Source: an uncultured Ruminiclostridium sp. (GTDB lineage: Bacteria > Bacillota > Clostridia > Oscillospirales > Ruminococcaceae). Taken from it: a stretch of DNA of 29,883 nt. The DNA is taken from the NCBI GenBank assembly GCA_934490165.1, contig CAKSTB010000025.1, positions 1 through 29,883 on the forward strand, read 5' to 3'. Below the pieces are notes generated by a model, which was not told the DNA's origin, searched no databases, and saw only the letters and a program-made list of their open reading frames with translations. A program made the translations under genes and the position numbers. Below, piece after piece: positions 16,445-24,204 of this stretch (position 1 is the stretch's first letter; every line of letters begins with the position of its first letter).

Positions 16445-17305
16445 ATGTCATTTGAAAAGGATATAGAAGAATTCAAAAATACACACCCAAGCAGAGAAAT
16501 ATCGGTAGGCGGCAGTACCTTTAATTGTATGCTTTGCGGCAATGAAAACAGCGATAAAACCCTTGTTTATCTTGTCGGCGGCACAGGTCTTCCTGTTATA
16601 TGGCTAAACCACATAAAGGCGATGGAAAAGGATTATCGCATACTGACTTTAGATTATCCGATGGATATAAAAAGCCTTGAAGAGCTTGCTGATAAGGCGG
16701 CAAGGCTTGTCTTACAGCTGGAGTTTAAAAACCCGGTATACATCGGCGCTTCTCTTGGAGGCTTTATCGCTCAGCTTATAGCAAGAAAACACCCTGAAGC
16801 GGTCCACGGTATCTGCCTTTATTCTACTTGCAGTCTCTCTGCAAACAGCATAGCAGATATGAAAAAGCAGTACAAAATATACGGCTTACTGCTCTTTATG
16901 ATGAAGATTCTTCCTTACAGCTGGCTTAGAAAGATGATGATCTCAATCAGCCTTAAACAGATCGGAATAGAGGACGAAGCACCGGAAGACAAGAAATATA
17001 TGGAGAATCTGTTCAGGTGGGTATACAGTCAGTATACAAAAAAGTTTGATTACCATCTGACAAGCCTTATTGCGACTGTAGTAGACCTTGAGCCGTTCAC
17101 AAAGGAGCGATACGACCGCCTGTGTCACAACGCACTGCTTGTGCTCCCGACTGATGATAAGGCTTTTTCTGACGAGGCAAAGAAGGATCTGAGAAATATG
17201 ATGCCGTATGCAAAGATAGAAAACATCAAGGGCGGACATACTGCTACCCTTTACAAGGTGGACGGATATGTCAGCGCTACAAGAAGGTTTCTTGAAGCAA
17301 TATAA
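16445..17305 (+). CDS. alpha/beta hydrolase-fold protein
   Basis: 286 aa soluble serine-hydrolase-fold protein; substrate unknown. The nucleophile elbow is GASLGG with Ser103. The likely acid is Asp237 or Asp238 in LPTDDKAF, and the base is His265 in KGGHTATLY. An oxyanion-type VGGTGLP lies at about 44-50. The cap between about 130 and 200 is helical, with a hydrophobic patch IYGLLLFMMKILPYSWL at about 145-161 that may contact membrane or a lipid substrate. The start follows GGAG with 6 bases spacing. It points against the replication-gene operon, from its own promoter, in the gap between remB and gyrB, so it was probably inserted there later. Confidence 0.85.
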   Translation: MSFEKDIEEFKNTHPSREISVGGSTFNCMLCGNENSDKTLVYLVGGTGLPVIWLNHIKAMEKDYRILTLDYPMDIKSLEELADKAARLVLQLEFKNPVYIGASLGGFIAQLIARKHPEAVHGICLYSTCSLSANSIADMKKQYKIYGLLLFMMKILPYSWLRKMMISISLKQIGIEDEAPEDKKYMENLFRWVYSQYTKKFDYHLTSLIATVVDLEPFTKERYDRLCHNALLVLPTDDKAFSDEAKKDLRNMMPYAKIENIKGGHTATLYKVDGYVSATRRFLEAI

Positions 17306-17330
17306 ACCTGATAACAAAGCCAAATATACA

Positions 17331-17361
17331 AAAAGAGCGGAGAAAATATCCCGCTCTTTTT
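17331..17361. terminator. bidirectional terminator between hydrolase and remB
   Basis: Perfect 10-bp arms AAAAGAGCGG (17331-17340) and CCGCTCTTTT (17351-17360), with T or A runs on both sides, serve two convergent genes. Confidence 0.9.
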
Positions 17362-17368
17362 TCTATAT

Positions 17369-17620
17369 TTATGACTTTATTTCATTATCTGCAAACCGCC
17401 TTTTCAGCGTAAAAACCGACACATTTGAGATATATACATAGTCCTCGGTTACAATAAAGCTCTTTGGCATATCGTAGGAAACATAATAGATCTTACCCTG
17501 CTTCTGAAGCTTCATCAGATAGTCGTTTACGTCCTTGTTTACCGAGGTTTTTTCAATGTCAAATATACCCAGTATCTTATCGGATGGCAGTGATACATCA
17601 CCGCCTATATGAATGTACAT
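17369..17620 (-). CDS. remB: DUF370 protein, RemB-like (YaaB)
   Basis: 83 aa protein of the RemA/RemB (DUF370) family. RemA in B. subtilis is a DNA-binding regulator of matrix genes, and remB sits at exactly this place between recF and gyrB. The family N-terminus MYIHIGGDVSLPSDKILGIF with IFDIEKTSVN is clear. I start at the ATG at 17620, because GGAGG at the end of recF is 10 bases away; an ATG three codons earlier is too close to it. The gene is the last of the dnaN operon and ends at a strong terminator. Whether it binds DNA here is not shown. Confidence 0.88.
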   Translation of the reverse strand: MYIHIGGDVSLPSDKILGIFDIEKTSVNKDVNDYLMKLQKQGKIYYVSYDMPKSFIVTEDYVYISNVSVFTLKRRFADNEIKS

Positions 17621-17625
17621 ATATA

Positions 17626-18759
17626 TCATTCCTCCGTGAAAGTGCCGTTCTCTACTTTCCAGACTTTGCCATTTTTCAGTTCTTTTACATCATTTATATT
17701 ACAGCAAGTAATAAACACCTGTGAGTTCAGAATATGATTCAGGACGAAATGCTGTCTGCTGCTGTCAAGCTCGCTTAAAACATCGTCAAGTATCATTATC
17801 GGGGTTTCTTCCTTTTGCCTGATTATCTCAGCTTCTGCAAGCTTTAGTGCAAGCGCTGTGCTTCTTTGCTGTCCCTGGCTGCCGAACTCCTTGACATCGT
17901 TATTGTTGATATACAGGTTCATATCGTCACGGTGCACGCCGAGCACGGTATAACGCATTTTCAGCTCGCGCTGAAAGCTTGCGTTCAGCCGCTCCAGATA
18001 CTCGTTATAAAGCCCGTTTATCTCATCGCACTTAAGCTCTGTGCTGTCAAAAATGCTTGAATAATACTGAAGCTTAAGCTCCTCGCCGCCTGAAAGCTCC
18101 TTGTAGAGCCGCGAAGCTATCGTTTCAAGCTGAGAAAAGTATTTCAGTCTGCCGTAGGTCACATTAAGTCCCTCGGCGGCTAAAACGCTGTTCCAGCTCT
18201 CTATCTGAGGACGTATTGCCGATAGATCATCGCCAAAATTGATACCAAACAGTAAATTATTCTTATTTTTTAACGCTTTGTTATAACGAGAAAGCTTCTT
18301 AAGATGGACGGGAGTCTGCATCATAGCTACGCTGTCAAGGTATTCACGTCTGCCCTCGGGTACTCCCTTGATCAGATTAAGGTGCTCCGGTATAAAGACA
18401 ACGTATTTCAGCACTCCGTACAGCTCAAGTGCCGATTTTATGGCAAGTCCGTTGTATTTTATCTCTTTTTTGTTATTACCTATAGTAAATTCTATCAGAT
18501 TTTCACTATCTGTATTAAAAGATGTGGTAAACCACATCTTTATAATGCACTTTTCCTTAGAATTATCCAAAGAAAAAGGAATATAAGAGCTTTGTTTTGA
18601 GGTACGGAACGACGGTCCCATACACAGAGAAATAGCCTCACAGAGATTTGTCTTGCCCTGTGCGTTGTTGCCGCAAAGGACATTTACATTCTCGTGAAAG
18701 CAAAACTCCTGCTCTCTTATATTCCTGAAATTCTTTACATAAAGCCGTTTTATCTGCAT
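17626..18759 (-). CDS. recF: DNA replication and repair protein RecF
   Basis: SMC-like ATPase of the RecFOR pathway that helps load RecA at gapped DNA. 377 aa. Walker A GNNAQGKTN is at about 30-38. The ABC-like signature GSQGQQRSTALALKLAEAE is at about 290-308. Walker B ILDDVLSELD is at about 320-330. The ATG follows the yaaA stop by one base, and the remB ribosome site is inside its last codons, showing tight operon packing in the order yaaA-recF-remB. Confidence 0.97.
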   Translation of the reverse strand: MQIKRLYVKNFRNIREQEFCFHENVNVLCGNNAQGKTNLCEAISLCMGPSFRTSKQSSYIPFSLDNSKEKCIIKMWFTTSFNTDSENLIEFTIGNNKKEIKYNGLAIKSALELYGVLKYVVFIPEHLNLIKGVPEGRREYLDSVAMMQTPVHLKKLSRYNKALKNKNNLLFGINFGDDLSAIRPQIESWNSVLAAEGLNVTYGRLKYFSQLETIASRLYKELSGGEELKLQYYSSIFDSTELKCDEINGLYNEYLERLNASFQRELKMRYTVLGVHRDDMNLYINNNDVKEFGSQGQQRSTALALKLAEAEIIRQKEETPIMILDDVLSELDSSRQHFVLNHILNSQVFITCCNINDVKELKNGKVWKVENGTFTEE

Positions 18760-18760
18760 T

Positions 18761-18976
18761 TTACTTCATACAGCACTTGTACTGCTGTTCGTCAAGCTCG
18801 ATCGTATCGCCGTCTACTATCTTCTTGCCACGCATTGTGCATATTTCTCCGTTTACCTGAACATATCCGTTCTGAATGGCGTTTTTAGCTTCACCGCCGG
18901 TTTCGCAAGCTCCGCTGAACTTGAGAAACTGCTCAAGCTTGATAAAAGGAGGTTTAACGCTGACATTTATATACAT
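18761..18976 (-). CDS. yaaA: S4-domain RNA-binding protein YaaA
   Basis: 71 aa small S4 domain protein. The core IKLEQFLKFSGACETGGEAK followed by NGYVQVNGEICTMRGKKI is the family's RNA-binding fold. The family lies between dnaN and recF in many Firmicutes and is linked to ribosome assembly. I chose the ATG at 18976 (MYINVSV), one base after the TAG of the upstream gene. The frame is open further upstream only because it overlaps that gene. The ribosome site is weak (GAAAGAG), suggesting coupling to the preceding gene. Confidence 0.92.
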   Translation of the reverse strand: MYINVSVKPPFIKLEQFLKFSGACETGGEAKNAIQNGYVQVNGEICTMRGKKIVDGDTIELDEQQYKCCMK

Positions 18977-18977
18977 T

Positions 18978-19484
18978 CTAATCACTCTTTCTTGTGTATT
19001 TGAGCTCTGAAACGCCGCTCTCATCGGGAATTGTAAGCGTCAGAGTATCGCCGTCAAGCTCATACAGCATCTTGTAATACTCGTTATTTACCTTGAGGGC
19101 GATTACGTTCTTTTCTTCAATAATATAGTCGCTTTTCTGACCGTTTATCGTTATGTCCTTATCGGTTATAGTCATAGCAACTCCACCGCTGCCCTGCCAG
19201 TCACCGTAAAGAGGATTTTTATGCGAGGTTGCGGACCATATTGCAAACAGAACGCACATTCCGACTATGAGCAGTCCTAATATTACACAGAGTAATATTT
19301 TTGGGAGCTTGCTCTTTTTTCTGACAGAACGACCGTCACTGTGGCTTATGATAAAATCAACAATATCAAAGTCATCTTTTTGTTCAATATGCTGTGTACC
19401 AACATCTGTACCGGTGGTACATTCCGGTACAGTATTGGTATACACGGTTTCATTTTTTAATGTGTTATTTACAGTTTCATCCAT
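18978..19484 (-). CDS. single-pass membrane protein with G-x-W C-terminal domain, unknown function
   Basis: 168 aa. Residues 1-60 are polar and probably cytoplasmic, with a basic stretch RKKSKLPK. Residues about 62-84 form one membrane segment. The remaining about 80 residues are probably outside the cell: YGDWQGSGGVAMTITDKDIT, VIALKVNNEYYKMLYELDGD and LTLTIPDESG, a short beta-rich pattern. The same pattern occurs in the neighbouring 115-aa protein at 19488-19835, so the two look like diverged duplicates. It sits in the dnaN operon, three bases after its paralogue and one base before yaaA. No family function is known to me; it resembles small lipocalin-like G-x-W domains of Clostridia. Confidence 0.75.
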   Translation of the reverse strand: MDETVNNTLKNETVYTNTVPECTTGTDVGTQHIEQKDDFDIVDFIISHSDGRSVRKKSKLPKILLCVILGLLIVGMCVLFAIWSATSHKNPLYGDWQGSGGVAMTITDKDITINGQKSDYIIEEKNVIALKVNNEYYKMLYELDGDTLTLTIPDESGVSELKYTRKSD

Positions 19485-19487
19485 ATC

Positions 19488-19835
19488 TTATACCACCTTA
19501 TGAAGTATCTCAGGACTGTCGCTGTCAGACGAAGATATTACTATCTCCGAGCCTTTTATACTCACGTTATAATATCTTGTTTCATTATCTGATTGTAAAG
19601 CAAGTATATTATTTTTATATGAATATCCATAAAATTCACTATATGAATTTATGTTAGAACTTATTGTAAGTGTATTTTCATCAAATATATATTTTCTCAG
19701 GCCGTCGGAGGTTTCCCACGAGCCTATAAGAAAATTTCCTGTAAGCTTTGGAATAATGATCATTGCCATAATTACCGCTGTAATTATTACAAATGCAATA
19801 TATATCCATTTTCTTTGCTTTTTGAAAACTGCCAT
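19488..19835 (-). CDS. single-pass membrane protein with G-x-W C-terminal domain, paralogue of the next gene
   Basis: 115 aa. A basic N-terminus (FKKQRKW) is followed by a single membrane segment at about 11-31. The likely extracellular beta-rich domain has IGSWETSDGLRKYIFDENT, then YSYKNNILALQSDNETRYYN and SIKGSEIVISSSD. Aligned by eye with 18978-19484, the Gly-x-Trp, Ile, NIxAL, NExxYY and Gly-x-x-Leu/Ile-x-Ile positions agree. It starts one base after the dnaN stop (TAAT-ATG), so translation is coupled to dnaN. B. subtilis has no gene in this place. Function unknown. Confidence 0.75.
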   Translation of the reverse strand: MAVFKKQRKWIYIAFVIITAVIMAMIIIPKLTGNFLIGSWETSDGLRKYIFDENTLTISSNINSYSEFYGYSYKNNILALQSDNETRYYNVSIKGSEIVISSSDSDSPEILHKVV

Positions 19836-19836
19836 A

Positions 19837-20934
19837 TTATCGGCGTCTTACAGGGCTTACAATAAATGTAAAGCTATCACCCTCAAGCGGAACGATTTTA
19901 AGTGCCGTATTCTGAACGAACAGGAACTTTACTCTATCGCAGTAGGTATTTTTAAGAGCGTCAAGAATGTATCTGCTGTTAAACGAAATTCTGAACTCTT
20001 CTCCGCTGTAGTCGCACTTGATCTTCTGATCGACCTTACCTATTGCGGTTTCGCAGAATACTCTCAGCGTATCTTCCTTAAAGGTGAAGTCAACGGGTGA
20101 CTTTATCTTGTCAGTCAAAAGCAGAAGTGTTCTGTCAACACATTCTATAAGCTCTCTGACATTCACTGTAGCTTCAAGATTTGACGGCATACCTATGATC
20201 TTTGTATAGTCAAAGAAATCACCTTCAAGCAGGCGTGAGAAAACGGTATATTTGTCTATGCTGAAAATACCCTGATTTCTGTCTACTGAAATAGTAGCTA
20301 TCTTGCTTTCATCGTCGCTGAGCAGTCTTAAAAGCTCGGACAATGTCTTTGCAGGAACTACAAAATCAAAATCTTCGTGTAAAAGGCTCTCTTTTCTTAT
20401 TGCTATTCTTATGCCGTCTACGGATATTACATTCAGCTCATTGTTTTTTATTTCAAATTTTGAGCCCATAAGAACAGGCTTTGTATCTATTGTGGCTACT
20501 GCGTAAAGTGTCTGTCCTATAACGCTTTTTAAAAGAGGCTCGCTTATCTCAAAGCTCTCACCTCTTGAAAGCTCGGGGAGCAAAGGATATTCTTCGCTGT
20601 TTATTCCCATTATGGAATAGGTTATATCCTCGCATTGTAAGTTGAGCTTTAAGGGCTCATATTCGTCAAAGAATATTTCGCCGCTTGGCATTTTTCTTAC
20701 AATGTCGCAGATAAGGCGGGAGTTGAGTACAAGCTCGCCGTCAGAGCTGCCGTTTACTTCTATTGTGGACTTGATTCCGAGCTCAAGGTCATAGCCGGTT
20801 ACTGTCAGCATATTTTCCGTAAGGCTTAAGTGTATGCCTTCAAGGGCTGTAATTACGGATTTTGCCGATGCAGCCTTTGCTGTTGTGGTGAGGGCATCTA
20901 AAATGTCATTTTTCTGAACGCTGAATTTTATCAT
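19837..20934 (-). CDS. dnaN: DNA polymerase III sliding clamp (beta subunit)
   Basis: Ring-forming processivity clamp, 365 aa from the ATG at 20934, which has AAAGGAAC six bases upstream and gives the family start MIKFSVQKNDILDAL. An open frame upstream to 20991 is not needed. Three repeated clamp domains are visible by length and pattern, including LTENMLTVTGYDLELGI (about 35-51), the LPAG-like MPSGEIFFDEYE in domain 1 and the C-terminal IVPLEGDSFTFIVSPVRRR ending. It is preceded by a 418-bp intergenic region after the dnaA terminator, so it must have its own promoter, and it heads an operon through remB. Confidence 0.97.
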   Translation of the reverse strand: MIKFSVQKNDILDALTTTAKAASAKSVITALEGIHLSLTENMLTVTGYDLELGIKSTIEVNGSSDGELVLNSRLICDIVRKMPSGEIFFDEYEPLKLNLQCEDITYSIMGINSEEYPLLPELSRGESFEISEPLLKSVIGQTLYAVATIDTKPVLMGSKFEIKNNELNVISVDGIRIAIRKESLLHEDFDFVVPAKTLSELLRLLSDDESKIATISVDRNQGIFSIDKYTVFSRLLEGDFFDYTKIIGMPSNLEATVNVRELIECVDRTLLLLTDKIKSPVDFTFKEDTLRVFCETAIGKVDQKIKCDYSGEEFRISFNSRYILDALKNTYCDRVKFLFVQNTALKIVPLEGDSFTFIVSPVRRR

Positions 20935-21315
20935 TGTAGTTCCTTTCATTTTATGTTGATCTGTTTCCAGTTGGAAAAGGTGTAATATCAACTTTTTGTT
21001 TACGTCTGCGTGTGCCGGAAGTTTTCACATCCGGAGTTTTCAGAGGGGGTATCGCCGCAGGCGATAAATAAATAAAATAATATTAGTTATTATGGTGGTG
21101 TCGGTGGGGGGCGTTTAATGTGTTGAATGTTATAAAAATGCGATAAAACCTAAGTGAGAGGGGGTGGTGGGCGGTTTAATGTCGGTTGGACGGGCGGTTT
21201 AATTAGTTTGAATGATTTTCAACAGTTTTAACGTAATTTCAACATTAAACATTGTCAACACAGTTTCCCGGTTTAAAAGTAATAACCTGTTGAATGATTT
21301 TTGCCGTGTAAAAAA
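20935..21315. other. dnaN-dnaA intergenic region, candidate oriC segment
   Basis: About 380 bp without genes. It has five TCAACA cores in DnaA-box-like 9-mers: TTTTCAACA (21216-21224), ATTTCAACA (21236-21244) and TTGTCAACA (21252-21260) on the plus strand, and TGTTGAATG at 21121-21129 and 21288-21296 in reverse. None is the canonical TTATCCACA. GTTTTCACA (21021-21029) is one mismatch from TTWTNCACA. The 12-mer GGGCGGTTTAAT occurs twice (21169-21180, 21192-21203). There is an A/T stretch at 21060-21090. A weak dnaN promoter is possible (CCGACA 21102-21097, 16 bp, TATTAT 21080-21075). Origin function is inferred from position. Confidence 0.45.
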
Positions 21316-21341
21316 TCACCGCAGGCTGTATTCGGCGGTGA
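21310..21341 (-). terminator. intrinsic terminator after dnaA
   Basis: On the minus strand TCACCGC (21341-21335) and GCGGTGA (21322-21316) pair, followed by six T (21315-21310), 12 bp after the dnaA stop. dnaA is therefore probably monocistronic here, unlike in B. subtilis. Confidence 0.85.
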
Positions 21342-21353
21342 AATTTACATAAA

Positions 21354-22754
21354 TCAGGCGTTATTTCCGAGGTTCTTTATCATATCGTCGATCATGCCTT
21401 TAAAGGACGGGTCTTTTTTAATGCTGGACTTTACCTTATTGATGGCATAGACTATTGTGGAGTGATCTCTGTTGCCGAACTCCACGCCGATATTTGAATA
21501 AGAAAGACCGGTTATCCTGTTTACAACATAGATAGCGACCTGTCTTGCGGTGCTTATCTGTGAAGAGCGCTTCTGTGAACGCATATCCTCGGAGGTAACG
21601 CTGTATATCTTTCCGACCTCTGCTATTATCTTCTCGACTGTCAGCGGTATGGGTTCGTGGTTTGACTGGATATCGCGGACTACCTGCTGAGCCATATTGA
21701 GAGTGGGGGTAGAGCCTGTTACAAGAGTCAGGGCATTTATCTTGGTGATAGCGCCTTCTAGCTGTCTTATATTTGTCTTGAGCTTGTCCGCAAGGAAGTC
21801 TACTATGGAGTCCGGAAGATTCATACCGTAGAGTTCCGCCTTGCGCTTGATTATTGCAATTCTTGTTTCGTACTCTGGCGGTGCGATATCCGCAAGTAAG
21901 CCCTGTTCAAAACGGCTGATAAGACGCTGTTCAATGCCGTTTAATTCCTTTGGGGGTCTATCTGAAGTAAAGATTATCTGCTTGTTCTGATTATAAAGGC
22001 TGTTGAACGTATGGAACAGCTCCTGCTGTGTTTCGTTCTTATTAGCCATAAACTGGATATCATCTATCAGGAGCAGATCGCAGCTGCGGTACTTCTGTTT
22101 GAACGCTTCAAGATTACTTTTTGTACGCAGATTGCTTACATAATCATCTGTAAAGGTGTCGGCTGTGGTGTATATGATATTCATCTCGGGGTGGAGCTTT
22201 TCCATTTCACTCTTGACTGCCGACAGAAGGTGCGTTTTTCCGAGTCCCGGCTCGCTGTAGATATAAAGAGGGTTATATCTTGTGCTCGGCTCTTGCACTA
22301 CTGCCTTGCAGGCGGCGTATGCAAGCTTATTATTGTCACCTACTATGAATGTGTCAAAGGTATGCTGATAATTGCTCGCAAGCTCGCTGTTCTTAAGGCG
22401 GGTCTTTACGATATCATCATCGTCAAGCTCTTTCTGCAGCTCCTTCGGAGAAGAGTCGGCGTATGACTCAATGCCGTATTTTACTTTCTGCTCAACGGTA
22501 AGATCTTCCGAGCAGAGTATCTCGACCTCAACGTCAAAACCTAAAAGATCGCTGAACGCTTCTTCCATAACGGTCTTGAAGTTTGCCATTGTCATATCTT
22601 TTGAGAACTTACTCTCGACATACAGCATTACATGATTATTATTGAGCTTGAGCGGCTTTAACGGCTCGATCCATAATTTCATAGCTGTAGGAGTAAGAGT
22701 AAGTCTCTTTTTCATCTCCTGAAAAATTTCCTCAAAGGAATTGTAAAAGCTCAT
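21354..22754 (-). CDS. dnaA: chromosomal replication initiator DnaA
   Basis: AAA+ initiator that opens the origin, 466 aa. I start at the second of two adjacent ATGs (22754); AGAGG lies seven bases before it. Domain I is at about 1-85. Domain III has Walker A EPGLGKTHLL (about 168-177), Walker B LLLIDDIQF (about 230-238) and sensor segments such as RLISRFEQGL. Domain IV ends with the DnaA signature FGNRDHSTIVYAINKV (about 435-450), which reads DnaA boxes. The gene has its own promoter, with one DnaA box in the leader, and a terminator. Confidence 0.98.
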   Translation of the reverse strand: MSFYNSFEEIFQEMKKRLTLTPTAMKLWIEPLKPLKLNNNHVMLYVESKFSKDMTMANFKTVMEEAFSDLLGFDVEVEILCSEDLTVEQKVKYGIESYADSSPKELQKELDDDDIVKTRLKNSELASNYQHTFDTFIVGDNNKLAYAACKAVVQEPSTRYNPLYIYSEPGLGKTHLLSAVKSEMEKLHPEMNIIYTTADTFTDDYVSNLRTKSNLEAFKQKYRSCDLLLIDDIQFMANKNETQQELFHTFNSLYNQNKQIIFTSDRPPKELNGIEQRLISRFEQGLLADIAPPEYETRIAIIKRKAELYGMNLPDSIVDFLADKLKTNIRQLEGAITKINALTLVTGSTPTLNMAQQVVRDIQSNHEPIPLTVEKIIAEVGKIYSVTSEDMRSQKRSSQISTARQVAIYVVNRITGLSYSNIGVEFGNRDHSTIVYAINKVKSSIKKDPSFKGMIDDMIKNLGNNA

Positions 22755-22821
22755 CATCACACCTCTGTTTTTTAAAAAACCACAATAATATCTATAAATT
22801 GTCATAAAATACATTAAAATA

Positions 22822-22830
22822 TGTGTAAAA
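22822..22830 (-). promoter_or_regulatory. DnaA box in the dnaA leader
   Basis: Reverse-strand TTTTACACA fits TTWTNCACA. It lies about 45 bp downstream of the predicted dnaA transcription start and about 70 bp before the start codon, suited to autoregulation or origin function. It is the only full match I found upstream of dnaA. Confidence 0.5.
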
Positions 22831-22875
22831 AAACGGCGAAAAACTGCGATTTTTCATAAAAGAATAATTAAGATT

Positions 22876-22904
22876 ATAATACCATATTATCGGCGGGGTG
22901 TCAA
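22876..22904 (-). promoter_or_regulatory. dnaA promoter
   Basis: On the minus strand a perfect TTGACA (22904-22899), 17 bp, TATTAT (22881-22876). An overlapping TATAAT at 22878-22873 would need a 20-bp spacer. The leader would be about 115 bases and AT-rich. Confidence 0.75.
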
Positions 22905-22912
22905 GTGGGGAT

Positions 22913-23340
22913 GTGACGTAATGAATAATGAAGAATGAAAAATGAAGAATGAAAAATTGTGGTTGCGCCGATGGCGCGAATTTTGATTTTGGATAATGCA
23001 GAGCGAGGGATAGTGCGAAGAGGAGAAGGTGATGAATGATGAATAATGAATAGTGAATAATTGTGGTGACCGCCGTTGGCGGTGGATTTAAAAAAGGGAT
23101 ATTGCAGAATAGACGATGTTTTTGAAAGAGGGAATAATCGAAGTAGAGAAAATTTAGTAGTGTGACGTGTTTTGGCGGTTGATTTTAAAAAATGATGGTA
23201 CAAAGTAATGGTGATGCAGGAAGTTTAATAATAGTGAAAGGTTGAGGAGAGCGTTTTTAATATGCACTGTAAGCGCAACCACAATTATTAACTATTCATT
23301 ATTAACTATTCACTATTCATTATTCATTTTTTTACGTTAC
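22913..23340. repeat. inverted-repeat element with AATGAATAATGAA-type termini
   Basis: The left end (22913-22968) and the reversed right end (23340-23273) both run from GTRACGTA through a degenerate AATGAATAATGAA tract to AATTGTGGTTGCGC. Inside, a second direct copy of the tract (about 23033-23066) is again followed by GTGGT and a small hairpin: GCGCC-GAT-GGCGC after the first, CCGCC-GTT-GGCGG after the second. No credible coding sequence is present. It looks like a MITE-like or structured intergenic repeat, filling the space between the dnaA promoter and the next gene. Confidence 0.75.
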
Positions 23341-23384
23341 ATATAATTACAACAAAAAATAAGGGCGGTTATGCAGAAAATCTG

Positions 23385-23413
23385 TTGAAATTTACGGACA
23401 AATATGCTATACT
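23385..23413 (+). promoter_or_regulatory. promoter of the VTC/DUF4956 operon
   Basis: TTGAAA (23385-23390), 17 bp, TATACT (23408-23413), 37 bp before the start codon. The TTG of the -35 box also opens the longest reading frame, which argues against that frame's upstream start. Confidence 0.75.
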
Positions 23414-23450
23414 ATTACTGCATTTATACGTTCAGGCTGGGAGGGACTGC

Positions 23451-24167
23451 ATGAAAAGCTACAGAGAGCGCACTTTGCGGCATGAATATAAATTTCCCGC
23501 GACTGCGGCGCAGTGCGAGGTGCTCAGGCAGAGATTTTCTGCCGTGATGAAGCCCGATGTACACGGAGATGACGGCTGTTATCGTATAACAAGCGTTTAT
23601 CTTGATGATGTATATCGCTCGGCGTACAACGATAAGCTTATCGGTGCAGACACCAGAAAAAAGTACCGTATAAGGACATATAACCTGTCGGAAAAGCTGC
23701 TTCATTTTGAATGTAAGTACAAAGACAGGGATATGACCTCAAAGCGCGGCATATGGATAAGCCCCGGACAGTATCATTCTGTACTGAAGGGAGATTACTC
23801 TTTTGTATGCAGCGGCGAATATGAGGGAACTGTTCTTGAGGACGCGTCCTACAGCAATGCGCTGGCACTGCTCCGCCCGTCGGTTATAGTGGATTATAAC
23901 AGGCAGGCATTTGTAAATCCGGAGGGCAATGTGAGATTTACTATTGACAGCGGCTTCAAGGTCGGGGCGTTCTCGGACGATATGCTGTCGGACAGCGTAA
24001 GATATCTGCCTGTTGAGGATTTTACGGCGGTAGTAGAGATAAAGTATGACGACTATCTGCCGTCTTATCTTGAAGAGCTGCTTACAGGAGTGAAGCTCAG
24101 GCAGGAATCGGTATCAAAATTTTTACTATGCCATGACAAGCTGACAAGCCTTAATATGCGGACTTAA
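23451..24167 (+). CDS. VTC-domain protein (polyphosphate polymerase-like)
   Basis: 238 aa. The ATG at 23451 has GGGAGG six bases upstream; a TTG 22 codons earlier is in the -35 box. The VTC domain (PF09359) makes polyphosphate from ATP inside a basic beta-tunnel in yeast Vtc4. Matching basic strands are seen: LRHEYKFPA (about 9-17), YRITSVYLDD (about 46-55), KKYRIRTYN (about 68-76), FECKYKDRD (about 84-92), VIVDYNRQAF (about 144-153), RFTIDSGFK (about 160-168) and acidic VVEIKYDDYLP (about 190-200). The following DUF4956 membrane protein is its frequent bacterial partner. Polyphosphate synthesis here is inferred. Confidence 0.88.
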   Translation: MKSYRERTLRHEYKFPATAAQCEVLRQRFSAVMKPDVHGDDGCYRITSVYLDDVYRSAYNDKLIGADTRKKYRIRTYNLSEKLLHFECKYKDRDMTSKRGIWISPGQYHSVLKGDYSFVCSGEYEGTVLEDASYSNALALLRPSVIVDYNRQAFVNPEGNVRFTIDSGFKVGAFSDDMLSDSVRYLPVEDFTAVVEIKYDDYLPSYLEELLTGVKLRQESVSKFLLCHDKLTSLNMRT

Positions 24168-24204
24168 ATTCCGCCATGGAAAACCGATCGGAGGAAAAAT
24201 AAAA

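Noticed and set aside
21236..21259. dnaN promoter at TTGACA (21259-21254)
   Set aside because: A perfect -35 is present on the minus strand but the hexamer 17 bp on (TACGTT) is a poor -10.
21262..21275. GTTTCCCGGTTTA as a Noc-binding site
   Set aside because: Only half of the ATTTCCCGGGAAAT palindrome is present.
22901..23203. 100-codon minus-strand open frame in the repeat element
   Set aside because: It translates the repetitive tract (SLFIIHHSS-like), has no ribosome site and lies wholly in the inverted-repeat element.
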